Part shown: positions 1-5,687 of the stretch, in pieces
Layout of the letters: each line of letters starts with the position of its first letter
Position numbering within the stretch: the stretch's first letter is position 1
Source of the DNA: Ignavibacteriales bacterium
GTDB lineage: Bacteria; Bacteroidota; Ignavibacteria; Ignavibacteriales; Melioribacteraceae
NCBI GenBank assembly: GCA_020059785.1
Contig: JAGVBL010000059.1
Location: 1 to 7,685, forward strand
Reading direction: 5' to 3'
DNA length: 7,685 nt
Program-made: the position numbers and the translations under genes
Notes under the pieces: generated by a model
What the model saw: the letters and a program-made list of their open reading frames with translations, nothing else
Database searches by the model: none
What the model was told of the DNA's origin: nothing

Positions 1-972
1 GCAATATGGCCGTGAGCCGGGCGGTCGGTTATCCATATGGCGCGAATAGTTTTCGATTCCGCTGCAATACCCTATTTCTCTCATCATTTCGATATCGAAC
101 TTTGTGCGCTGTTCAAGCCGCTGTGCTTCAACATATTTTTCCTGGGACCAGAAATATTTTAATCTCTCTTTAAGTTCTTCTTCAATTGATATAATTGCTC
201 TGTTAACCTGATCTTTGGTGGTAACAAAATACTTTGCCGGATAGATGGGAACAGAATCAACTTGCTGAATTACGTTTCCTGTAATCGAATCAATTATAGA
301 GATCCGTTCAATTTCATCTCCCCAGAATTCAACCCGCACAGCTTCTTCGTATTGATAAGCCGGGATAATTTCAACAACATCACCGCGTGCACGGAATGTT
401 CCGCGTGAGAACTCCGCATCGTTTCTAACGTAATAAATATCAATCAGGTTGCGGAGAAGTTTTTTTCTTTCGATCGACTGTCCTTTCTTTAAGAACATTA
501 TCTGCCGTGCATATTCATCGGGTGCGCCGATACCATAAATACAAGAAACACTTGCAACAATAATCACATCGCGTCTTCCTTCTATTAGTGATGTTGTTGC
601 TTTCAGCCGCAACCGGTCTATTTCTTCGTTAACCGAGAAATCTTTTTCGATATAAAGATCGCGCTTAACAACATATGCTTCCGGCTGGTAGTAATCATAA
701 TAACTGATAAAAAACTCCACTGCATTATTGGGAAAGAAAGATTTGAATTCTGAGTAGAGCTGTGCTGCAAGCGTTTTATTGTGAGAAATAATTAAAGTCG
801 GTTTATTAAACTGCTGGATTACGTTAGACATTGTATACGTCTTGCCGCTTCCTGTTACGCCGAGCAATGTTTGGTGTTTTACACCATTGTTAAGCCCGTC
901 TATCAATTCTTTAATTGCCTTCGGTTGATCGCCCGCCGGTTTGTAGCTGGATATTAATTCGAAGTTTGGCAT
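1..972 (-). CDS. uvrB: UvrABC system protein B, N-terminal part (cut by window edge)
   Basis: UvrB is the DNA-damage-verifying helicase subunit of nucleotide excision repair. It is loaded on DNA by UvrA and then recruits UvrC for incision, in the cytoplasm. The reading frame is open from the ATG at 972 to the window edge, giving 324 codons of a protein usually about 660-680 residues, so the C-terminal half lies to the left. Residues 13-20 (AGDQPKAI) form the conserved N-terminal adenine-binding motif, and residues 38-45 (GVTGSGKT) are the Walker A loop. Residues 91-102, rich in Tyr (YYDYYQPEAYVV), begin the beta-hairpin that inserts between the DNA strands. The segment NYSRHMDNRPPG near the truncated end is also typical. 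The start is supported by an AGGTGA ribosome binding site ten bases upstream and by alignment with the usual UvrB N-terminus. The 28-base gap to the upstream small gene suggests co-transcription. Confidence 0.97.
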   Translation of the reverse strand, partial: MPNFELISSYKPAGDQPKAIKELIDGLNNGVKHQTLLGVTGSGKTYTMSNVIQQFNKPTLIISHNKTLAAQLYSEFKSFFPNNAVEFFISYYDYYQPEAYVVKRDLYIEKDFSVNEEIDRLRLKATTSLIEGRRDVIIVASVSCIYGIGAPDEYARQIMFLKKGQSIERKKLLRNLIDIYYVRNDAEFSRGTFRARGDVVEIIPAYQYEEAVRVEFWGDEIERISIIDSITGNVIQQVDSVPIYPAKYFVTTKDQVNRAIISIEEELKERLKYFWSQEKYVEAQRLEQRTKFDIEMMREIGYCSGIENYSRHMDNRPPGSRPYC

Positions 973-982
973 TCTATTGCTA

Positions 983-988
983 TCACCT
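983..988 (-). promoter_or_regulatory. Shine-Dalgarno site of uvrB
   Basis: Read on the minus strand this is AGGTGA, ten bases before the ATG at 972. It fixes the uvrB start. It also shows that this organism uses Shine-Dalgarno pairing, which many Bacteroidetes do not. Confidence 0.6.
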
Positions 989-1000
989 ATTTAATACAAT

Positions 1001-1348
1001 TTAATTTCTTGGAGTAACCGAAGCAGCATGAAAGTAATCTGTGTGTAAATGCCCTCTCAATGTAACACGATTTGTAACATCCATACCCGGAGGAAGTGTA
1101 ATAGGTCCAATTACCTTAACAACTTTTCCCGCACCGTCTTCTACATAAAATGTGGTTCCGCCGGAGTTTTTATCCTGAACAAATCCTCTTTCGTGTAAAA
1201 GTTTTACAATTATATCCCGGTTGGCATTATTGTTTGTATCAAAGTCGGAAAAGAAACCAAGGTCGTCTTTAGGACTGAAATATAAAAAGTACAAAACAGC
1301 CGCAACGGCTATTATCAAAAGAGGTAATATTAGTTTTTGTGCTTTCAT
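1001..1348 (-). CDS. small membrane-anchored protein of unknown function
   Basis: This 115-residue protein has no family I can name with confidence. Residues 5-24 are strongly hydrophobic after a Lys-containing start (MKAQK), which suggests a single N-terminal membrane anchor or an uncleaved signal, with the rest outside the cytoplasmic membrane. An Asn/Asp-rich linker at about 33-44 is followed by a predicted helix (45-55) and then alternating beta-like stretches from residue 65 to 112, with a GKVVKVIGPI strand, a turn (LPPGMD) and VTLRGHL. The last part is reminiscent of small OB-fold proteins such as the CcmE periplasmic domain, but the CcmE haem-binding His/Tyr motif is absent, so this is only a fold-level guess. 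The start is supported by AAGGTGA at 1352-1358. It sits 28 bases upstream of uvrB in the same direction and may share its promoter. No repair-related motif is visible. Confidence 0.8.
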   Translation of the reverse strand: MKAQKLILPLLIIAVAAVLYFLYFSPKDDLGFFSDFDTNNNANRDIIVKLLHERGFVQDKNSGGTTFYVEDGAGKVVKVIGPITLPPGMDVTNRVTLRGHLHTDYFHAASVTPRN

Positions 1349-1501
1349 TTTTCACCTTTTTTACTTTTATGGAAAGTGTGATTTGAAATATATAAAAATC
1401 ATCGATTCGATAAATAAGAATTGTTAAGAAAAAATCCACTTTAATTAAAAATGCACAAAAAAATTATTGTTATTTTTGGAAAAGATATATTGAAGGCTAC
1501 C
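1349..1501. promoter_or_regulatory. divergent intergenic region, probable promoters for both directions
   Basis: This AT-rich spacer separates the minus-strand small gene/uvrB pair from the plus-strand DUF3078 gene and must hold both promoters. It contains a perfect 5-1-5 inverted repeat, ATCGA-T-TCGAT, at 1401-1411. TATTTTTG at 1471-1478 fits the Bacteroidetes -7 consensus TAnnTTTG and would place transcription start close before the ATG at 1502. I could not find the partner -33 TTTG at the expected distance, so the promoter assignment is weak. The minus-strand gene has its Shine-Dalgarno site AAGGTGA at 1352-1358. Confidence 0.4.
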
Positions 1502-2338
1502 ATGAAGAAAATAGTTGTCCTTCTTTTTCTAATATCATCTTTGGTATTTGCTCAAATACCCGATTCATTAAAAGGAAAATGGATTCCAACATTAACCACA
1601 GGACTTGGAATTAGCCAGGTAGCGTTCAGTAATTGGGTAAAGGGCGGGGAAAATTCCATTGCGTGGTCATTAATCGGGGATTTTTCAATTAACCGCGATG
1701 ATAAACCCTGGATTTTCAAAAACCAGATTAAAGCCCAATACGGAAGAGCAAAAATAGGGGATGCAACATACAGGACAACGGTTAATGATCTATACATAGA
1801 AAATTTGGCAAGCTACGATCTCGGTTGGGCTGTTAGTCCCTTTGCTTCCAATGCAATAAGAACACAGGTATCAAAAGGATACGATTACAAAACAGCCGGC
1901 TCTCCAAACATTTCCGATTTTTTTGATCCCGGTTATATAACTCAAACAATCGGTTTTACTTACGATAAATACGCAAATATTATAACCCGCTTTGGTATAG
2001 CATTTCAAGAAGTTATTACAAATAAATTCATTCAATACTCTGATAAAAAAGAGACTCCCGAAATAGAAAAATTCAAATTCGAAACCGGTATCGAATCAGT
2101 AACCGACATTGATTTTACACTGGACACAAACTTAAAATGGAAAAGTAAGTTCCGGCTCTTCTCCCGATTCGAAAGTCTTGATGTATGGGATGTTTTATGG
2201 GATAACACAATTACCGGCAAAATAAATACATGGTTAAGTGTTAACTTTCCCTATATTCTATTATACGAAAAAGCACAATCGCCCAAGACACAAATGAAGG
2301 AGGGTTTGCAGGTTGGAATTACTTATCAACTCTTATGA
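1502..2338 (+). CDS. DUF3078 family outer-membrane beta-barrel protein
   Basis: This is a probable outer-membrane protein of the DUF3078 family, which is common in Bacteroidota and has no established substrate. From the ATG at 1502 it is 278 residues. Residues 1-17 form a classical signal peptide (MKKIVVLLFLISSLVFA) with likely cleavage before Gln18. The family signature with Trp and double Gly, NWVKGGEN, is at about 44-51, followed by alternating amphipathic strands with many aromatic residues (WSLIGDF, NQIKAQYG, LKWKSKFRLFSRF). The chain ends in a strand-like GITYQLL, as expected of a beta-barrel. The frame is open back to an ATG at 1451, but that start would put 17 extra residues before the signal peptide. 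The 1502 start, with GAAGG eight bases upstream, is therefore preferred. It is probably the first gene of the plus-strand block. Confidence 0.85.
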   Translation: MKKIVVLLFLISSLVFAQIPDSLKGKWIPTLTTGLGISQVAFSNWVKGGENSIAWSLIGDFSINRDDKPWIFKNQIKAQYGRAKIGDATYRTTVNDLYIENLASYDLGWAVSPFASNAIRTQVSKGYDYKTAGSPNISDFFDPGYITQTIGFTYDKYANIITRFGIAFQEVITNKFIQYSDKKETPEIEKFKFETGIESVTDIDFTLDTNLKWKSKFRLFSRFESLDVWDVLWDNTITGKINTWLSVNFPYILLYEKAQSPKTQMKEGLQVGITYQLL

Positions 2339-2393
2339 TTATTGGAAACCAAAAAGTTAACTGAAACGAAAACTAAAAAATAATATTTGAAAA

Positions 2394-2831
2394 ATGACAA
2401 TACACGAAATACAGGAAGAAATAATAAAAGAGTTCGAACAATATACGGACTGGGAAGACCGCTATAAGCGAATAATTGAATATGGAAAACAACTTACTCC
2501 CTTAAATGAAAGTTTTAGAACGGAAAAGAACAAACTTACCGGCTGTCAATCCCAGGTATGGATTAACGCAAAACTTTCTGATGGTAAGATTATATTCGAA
2601 GCAGATAGCGATGCATCTATTGTTAAAGGATTAATAGCTCTGCTAATAAAGGTTTATTCGAACCACACGCCCGATGAAATACTTTCTAATCCGCCAGATT
2701 ATTTTAGAAGAATTGGAATAGATAGTCATCTTTCTCCTACACGTAAAAACGGTCTGTCTGCTATGATGAAACAGATTCAATTGTATGCGGTTGCATTTAA
2801 GACGTTGCTGAACAATAGCACAAACAAGTAA
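2394..2831 (+). CDS. sufE: cysteine desulfuration protein SufE
   Basis: SufE accepts persulfide sulfur from the cysteine desulfurase SufS and passes it to the SufBCD scaffold for iron-sulfur cluster assembly in the cytoplasm. The 145-residue length is typical. The catalytic cysteine is Cys51 within LTGCQSQVW, at the same position as in the E. coli protein. The C-terminal family motif HLSPTRKNGL is at about residues 111-120, and an N-terminal helix with DWEDRYKRIIEYG (19-31) is also characteristic. No SufS or other suf gene is present in the window, so its partners must be encoded elsewhere. The start has no clear Shine-Dalgarno sequence. The 55-base gap after the DUF3078 gene leaves room either for its own promoter or for read-through. 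Confidence 0.95.
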   Translation: MTIHEIQEEIIKEFEQYTDWEDRYKRIIEYGKQLTPLNESFRTEKNKLTGCQSQVWINAKLSDGKIIFEADSDASIVKGLIALLIKVYSNHTPDEILSNPPDYFRRIGIDSHLSPTRKNGLSAMMKQIQLYAVAFKTLLNNSTNK

Positions 2832-2836
2832 TCTTT

Positions 2837-2873
2837 ATTGATCTTTACAGATAATTGATGTGTTACAATCAAT
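2837..2873. repeat. three ATTGAT half-sites (two direct, one inverted) before the LapA-like gene
   Basis: ATTGAT occurs at 2837-2842 and 2854-2859, and its complement ATCAAT at 2868-2873. The last two form a 6-8-6 inverted repeat. It lies in the 72-base gap between sufE and the LapA-like gene and could be an operator or a weak hairpin. In AT-rich DNA this could also be chance. Confidence 0.25.
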
Positions 2874-2892
2874 AAATTTATTAACCATAAGC

Positions 2893-2898
2893 GGAGGT
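2893..2898 (+). promoter_or_regulatory. strong Shine-Dalgarno site of the LapA-like gene
   Basis: GGAGGT lies five bases before the ATG at 2904. It is the best ribosome binding site in the window. It decides the start of the small membrane protein and supports it being a real gene. Confidence 0.7.
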
Positions 2899-2903
2899 AT
2901 CAG

Positions 2904-3140
2904 ATGGACGAAAACAAAACTGTTCTTGATGATAAAGTTGATTCCGTTAAGAAAAAAATCAGTTTTAGACAGATCTTCAATATTCTAATTATAATAATAA
3001 TGTTGATTTTCGCGCTTCAAAATCTTGAAAGCATCCGCGTATCGCTTCTGTTCTTTTCGTTTGAAATGCCGTTGTTTGTTCTGATTATTGCCGTATTTGC
3101 AATAGGATTTTTTACAAACAAGCTATTTAAAAAACCATGA
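2904..3140 (+). CDS. LapA-domain (DUF1049) small inner-membrane protein
   Basis: This 78-residue protein has two predicted membrane helices, at about 24-39 (IFNILIIIIMLIFALQ) and 55-71 (MPLFVLIIAVFAIGFF). They are separated by the short amphipathic stretch NLESIRVSLLFFSFE, which is the pattern of the LapA domain (lipopolysaccharide assembly protein A, formerly DUF1049). In E. coli LapA works with LapB in controlling LPS synthesis at the inner membrane. Many short LapA-domain proteins in other phyla have no proven role, and no LapB (TPR protein) is seen here, so the function is inferred only from the domain. The N-terminus (1-20) is charged and probably cytoplasmic. The gene overlaps the following lipoprotein gene by ATGA (3137-3140), which implies translational coupling and a shared envelope context. 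Confidence 0.8.
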   Translation: MDENKTVLDDKVDSVKKKISFRQIFNILIIIIMLIFALQNLESIRVSLLFFSFEMPLFVLIIAVFAIGFFTNKLFKKP

Positions 3141-3589
3141 GACAAATATTACTTATAGGCGCCGCCCTGTTACTTATATCCGGTTGTGGGTTGAAAGAAA
3201 AATTAGAGAGCAAACCTCAAGAGCCCGCAATTGATTCACAAACCGATGTTGTACAGGACAACTCTTTAACTTCGCTGGATTGGGCGGGAACTTACAAAGG
3301 TATATTGCCGTGTGCCGACTGCGAAGGAATTGAAACGGTTATTACAATCAAAGAAGAAATGACTTACATTATAAAAACAAAATATCTTGGTAAAGATGAC
3401 GTGGTTTATGAACAAAAAGGGGATTTCCTCTGGAATGAGGAGGGGAACACAATAATTCTAAATGAAAAGAACCGAACTCCTCGTCAATACCTTGTAGGTG
3501 AAAACTATTTACTTCAGCTCGATTTGAAAGGAAATAAAATTACGGGCGAACTCGCTGATAAATATTTTCTACATAAAGAAGGAAAGTAA
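3137..3589 (+). CDS. lipoprotein with NlpE N-terminal-like domain
   Basis: This is a predicted lipoprotein of 150 residues. The signal peptide ends in the lipobox LISGC, with Cys17 as the lipidated residue. A linker of about 30 polar residues follows, then an NlpE-N-like domain from about residue 47 to the end. The hallmark is DWAGTYKGILPCADCEGI (48-65), including the CxxC pair Cys59/Cys62, and the domain closes with ITGELADKYFL (135-145). In E. coli, NlpE is an outer-membrane lipoprotein linked to copper tolerance and surface sensing through the Cpx system. Single-domain relatives in Bacteroidota are of unknown function, so only envelope localisation is firm. The start overlaps the stop of the LapA-like gene, so the two are probably co-translated. 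The stop at 3587-3589 touches the methyltransferase remnant that follows. Confidence 0.88.
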   Translation: MRQILLIGAALLLISGCGLKEKLESKPQEPAIDSQTDVVQDNSLTSLDWAGTYKGILPCADCEGIETVITIKEEMTYIIKTKYLGKDDVVYEQKGDFLWNEEGNTIILNEKNRTPRQYLVGENYLLQLDLKGNKITGELADKYFLHKEGK

Positions 3590-3590
3590 G

Positions 3591-4076
3591 ATTGATTTTT
3601 TTGATGAATCTTTTATCGCCTCTGATAGTTGTGTTATTATTTCTAATGCAAGCGAGTACCATTTTGGTATACTTACTTCCGTAATGCACAACTCCTGGAT
3701 GAGACAGGTGTGTGGTCGAATTAAAAGCGATTATAGATATTCCAACAAACTTGTTTATAATAACTTCCCCTTCCCCAAAAAAACAACCGAAAAACAGATT
3801 TCAAGAGTTGAAGAAGCTGTAAAGGAGATGCTTGCAATAAGAGAAAAATATTTTGCAAAAGGCTCTACGCTTGCAGATTTGTATGACCCGGTTGCAATGC
3901 CAAAGGACTTAACCGACGCGCACAAAGAAATTGATGATGCCGTTGATAATTGCTACCGTAAAGAAAAATTTAAAACAGAATTAGAACGCTTAGAATTTCT
4001 TTTCGAGTTATATAAAGAATATACTGCCCCGCTCAATTTTATCGACACCAAAAAGAAGAAAAGAAAGTCATTATAA
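3591..4076 (+). pseudogene. 3' remnant of an MmeI/type IIG-like DNA methyltransferase
   Basis: The translated frame matches my recollection of the C-terminal end of large single-chain restriction-modification methyltransferases of the MmeI/type IIG kind. In order it shows IDFFDESFIASDS (from 3591), EYHFGILTSVMHNSWMR, CGRIKSDYRYS, LVYNNFPFP, LADLYDPVAMP and LERLEFLFELY. These residues belong to the last part of the target-recognition and C-terminal helical region. The SAM-binding and NPPY catalytic motifs, normally hundreds of residues earlier, are absent. Homology continues upstream of the first in-frame ATG (3684) through about 31 codons with no start codon, and further upstream the frame overlaps the intact lipoprotein and then meets a stop at 3525. 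A 130-residue product from 3684 could in principle be made but would not be an enzyme. The clean frame down to the TAA at 4074-4076 suggests a fairly recent deletion or an insertion remnant. Confidence 0.8.
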
Positions 4077-4084
4077 ATTCTTTC

Positions 4085-4112
4085 GTAGGGCAAAGGCATG
4101 CCTCGTCCCTAC
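4085..4112. repeat. 28-base palindromic repeat between convergent genes
   Basis: GTAGGG (4085-4090) pairs exactly with CCCTAC (4107-4112) around the central palindrome GGCATGCC (4095-4102). The two four-base arms between them match at only one pair. The whole is symmetric about 4098/4099. It resembles GTAGGGG...CCCCTAC palindromes dispersed in many bacterial genomes, here a degenerate copy. It fills nearly all of the space between the methyltransferase remnant and the stop of the FMN reductase. There is no T-run on either side, so an intrinsic terminator is less likely, although the hairpin could still separate the convergent transcripts. Confidence 0.6.
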
Positions 4113-4113
4113 A

Positions 4114-4689
4114 TTACACTGCTATATTGAAATAATTTTTTTCTTTCTGATTTTTAACAGCTTCTGTGAGCCATAAAAATTCTTCCAAAAATCCATCCAT
4201 TTGTTTTGAATATTTATCATCAACAAATAGACTATTATTAAATAGATTTTGGACCTCTGGAGTTGTTAAATATTTTGGCAATGGAAATGCGCCGAGCGCA
4301 AGAATCAGTTTTTGCAAATCCATAACAGCACGGATTCCGCCCATCTTTCCAGTTGATACAGATACAACTCCCATTACTTTTCTTGAAAACTCACCATAAA
4401 AATAATCAAGCGTATTTTTAAGTGCACCGCTAAAACTACCGTTATATTCGGGCGACACAATTATAATTCCATCGCTTGCAGCAATTGTTTCACTAAAATA
4501 TTTCATTGTATCGGTTTGCTCGGGATTTCTCCTGTAAATGTAATCCAGGTTTGGAAAGTTGGCTTCTTTAACATCAAGCAAAGTAACCGATAGATTTTCT
4601 TTTTTGCTTAACCGATTTACTATTTCAACAGCTACCTGATGCGAGGTTCTTTGCGGACGCGGACTCCCAGATATTACAACAATATTCAT
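4114..4689 (-). CDS. NAD(P)H-dependent FMN reductase family oxidoreductase
   Basis: This is a flavodoxin-fold oxidoreductase of the NADPH-dependent FMN reductase family (PF03358), 191 residues, cytoplasmic. Members transfer hydride from NAD(P)H via bound FMN to quinones, azo compounds, chromate or free flavin. The FMN phosphate loop is GSPRPQRTS (8-16). The second flavin-binding segment is SPEYNGSFSGALKNTLDYF (79-97), with the family motif PEYN at 80-83. A third glycine-containing loop, STGKMGG, is at 112-118. It is the last gene of the minus-strand operon, and its ATG overlaps the stop of the hydrolase gene by four bases (ATGA), so it is probably translationally coupled. In this context the likely task is two-electron reduction of quinone-like substrates, comparable in role but not in sequence family to AzoR of the B. 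subtilis MhqR/YodB regulons. The exact substrate cannot be read from sequence. Confidence 0.92.
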   Translation of the reverse strand: MNIVVISGSPRPQRTSHQVAVEIVNRLSKKENLSVTLLDVKEANFPNLDYIYRRNPEQTDTMKYFSETIAASDGIIIVSPEYNGSFSGALKNTLDYFYGEFSRKVMGVVSVSTGKMGGIRAVMDLQKLILALGAFPLPKYLTTPEVQNLFNNSLFVDDKYSKQMDGFLEEFLWLTEAVKNQKEKNYFNIAV

Positions 4690-5339
4690 AATGCTCCTTT
4701 TAATATGCTCTTAATAAAATTAATTTCATCCTGATTAATTGTGTGCGCCATATCTTTATAAATCCTTTTGGTTACGTTGGCATTCATTTCCATAAAAACA
4801 TTTTCCGTTTCATCAACTCGTTCAATAGGAATATGCGGATCCACATCGCTGCATCCGAGAAATATTTCGCTACCATTAAAACTTCCGATGTAATTTCTTG
4901 GCGTGCCCGGCGGACCGATCAATCCCCCGCTCAAGCCGAAGACTCCGCCAAAGTTAGCCGGATTTCTTGCTGCGTATTCAAGACTAAGACAAGCGCCTTG
5001 CGAAAATCCGAGGAGAAAAATCTTATCCATCGAAAAACCTTTGCTAAGCAAATCATTAATAATCGAATCAATCAATGCAAGACCGGAAGTAATTCCCGGT
5101 TCGTTCATTTCTATGGGTGATAAAAAGCTGTAAGGATACCAGGTATTCATATTGGCTTGAGGTGCAATGTAAGCAACATTTCCAACACCAAATTCATCAG
5201 CTAAAGATAAAATACTCTCTGCAGTAGCACCGCGACCGTGTATCATTATCATTGCCGCATCGGCGGTTTCAATCTTTTTCCCTTTATAAATAATCGGCTG
5301 ACCCTGGTGCGGTCCCTGTATGTTTATCTGTTTATTCAT
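4686..5339 (-). CDS. MhqD-like phospholipase/carboxylesterase family hydrolase
   Basis: This alpha/beta-hydrolase of 217 residues belongs to the phospholipase/carboxylesterase family (PF02230). The oxyanion region IMIHGRGATAES is at 31-42. The nucleophile elbow GFSQG places the catalytic serine at Ser113, the acid is probably Asp167 in CSDVDPHIP, and the base is His199 in DMAHTI. All three are present, so the enzyme should be active as a serine esterase or thioesterase. No signal peptide is visible, so it acts in the cytoplasm. The family includes B. subtilis MhqD, which is induced by quinones under MhqR. The presence of an MhqO-like dioxygenase and a MarR gene in the same operon supports that comparison, but its true substrate is not known. 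It overlaps the upstream cupin gene by eight bases and the downstream reductase by four, which indicates tight translational coupling. Confidence 0.9.
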   Translation of the reverse strand: MNKQINIQGPHQGQPIIYKGKKIETADAAMIMIHGRGATAESILSLADEFGVGNVAYIAPQANMNTWYPYSFLSPIEMNEPGITSGLALIDSIINDLLSKGFSMDKIFLLGFSQGACLSLEYAARNPANFGGVFGLSGGLIGPPGTPRNYIGSFNGSEIFLGCSDVDPHIPIERVDETENVFMEMNANVTKRIYKDMAHTINQDEINFIKSILKGAL

Positions 5340-5685
5340 CTAGTGTAATAAAGATTGATCTTCTTAGTTTTCCGTCAACACTTTTTGTTTTGTGACCGCG
5401 TCCATTAACATCTTCAACAAGTAGAATATCGCCGGCTTCGAAATTTCTTTTTTCGCCAATTCCGTTTTCAATTTCTATTTCTCCATCAAGAAGAACTATA
5501 AACTGTTTTTGCGGAGCCGGATGAAAATCGTAATTATAATCTCCACCGGTTTCTCTGAACATCATTTCTTTAACCATTATTTTATTAGATAACCGCCCTA
5601 TCTTGCCATTATCGAACAGTTCATAATCAATAACTTCAAAATGTGTTTCGTTATCGGAACCTGTAAATAAACGTGTTACTTTCAT
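5332..5685 (-). CDS. small single-domain cupin protein
   Basis: This 117-residue protein is a single cupin barrel. The first cupin motif is represented by FHPAPQKQFIVLLDGEIEIE (54-73), with His55 and Gln61 as possible metal-side residues. The second is FEAGDILLVEDVNGRGHKT (82-100), with His98. The motif pattern resembles cupins of the type HxAPxxQ...GD..L.ED..G.GH, whose functions are mostly unassigned. Because the usual HxH pair of motif 1 is not complete, metal binding is uncertain. It lacks cysteines and a signal peptide and should be cytoplasmic. It starts two bases after the stop of the dioxygenase gene without a clear Shine-Dalgarno sequence and overlaps the hydrolase gene by eight bases, so translation probably depends on coupling. 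In related operons this position is, from memory, often taken by pirin, another cupin-fold protein that can act on quercetin. An analogous role is only a guess. Confidence 0.85.
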   Translation of the reverse strand: MKVTRLFTGSDNETHFEVIDYELFDNGKIGRLSNKIMVKEMMFRETGGDYNYDFHPAPQKQFIVLLDGEIEIENGIGEKRNFEAGDILLVEDVNGRGHKTKSVDGKLRRSIFITLDE

Positions 5686-5687
5686 AA

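Noticed and set aside
1451..1501. Seventeen-codon N-terminal extension of the DUF3078 protein from an ATG at 1451
   Set aside because: It would place a hydrophobic, charged stretch before a perfect signal peptide that starts at 1502, and it has no better ribosome binding site.
3684..4076. Intact 130-residue gene starting at ATG 3684
   Set aside because: The homology to MmeI-like methyltransferases continues upstream of this ATG to about 3591, so the ATG is an internal methionine of a truncated gene.
3591..4076. Functional DNA methyltransferase or active restriction-modification system
   Set aside because: No SAM-binding motif, NPPY motif or nuclease motif is present; only the C-terminal end remains, and no partner restriction genes are nearby.
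4085..4112. Rho-independent terminator for the convergent genes
   Set aside because: The symmetric hairpin lacks a T-run on both strands and has mismatched inner arms, so a palindromic repeat is the better description.
4743..5120. Plus-strand reading frame (125 codons) opposite the hydrolase gene
   Set aside because: No recognisable motif, and it is opposite the strongly conserved GFSQG and His/Asp motifs of the hydrolase.
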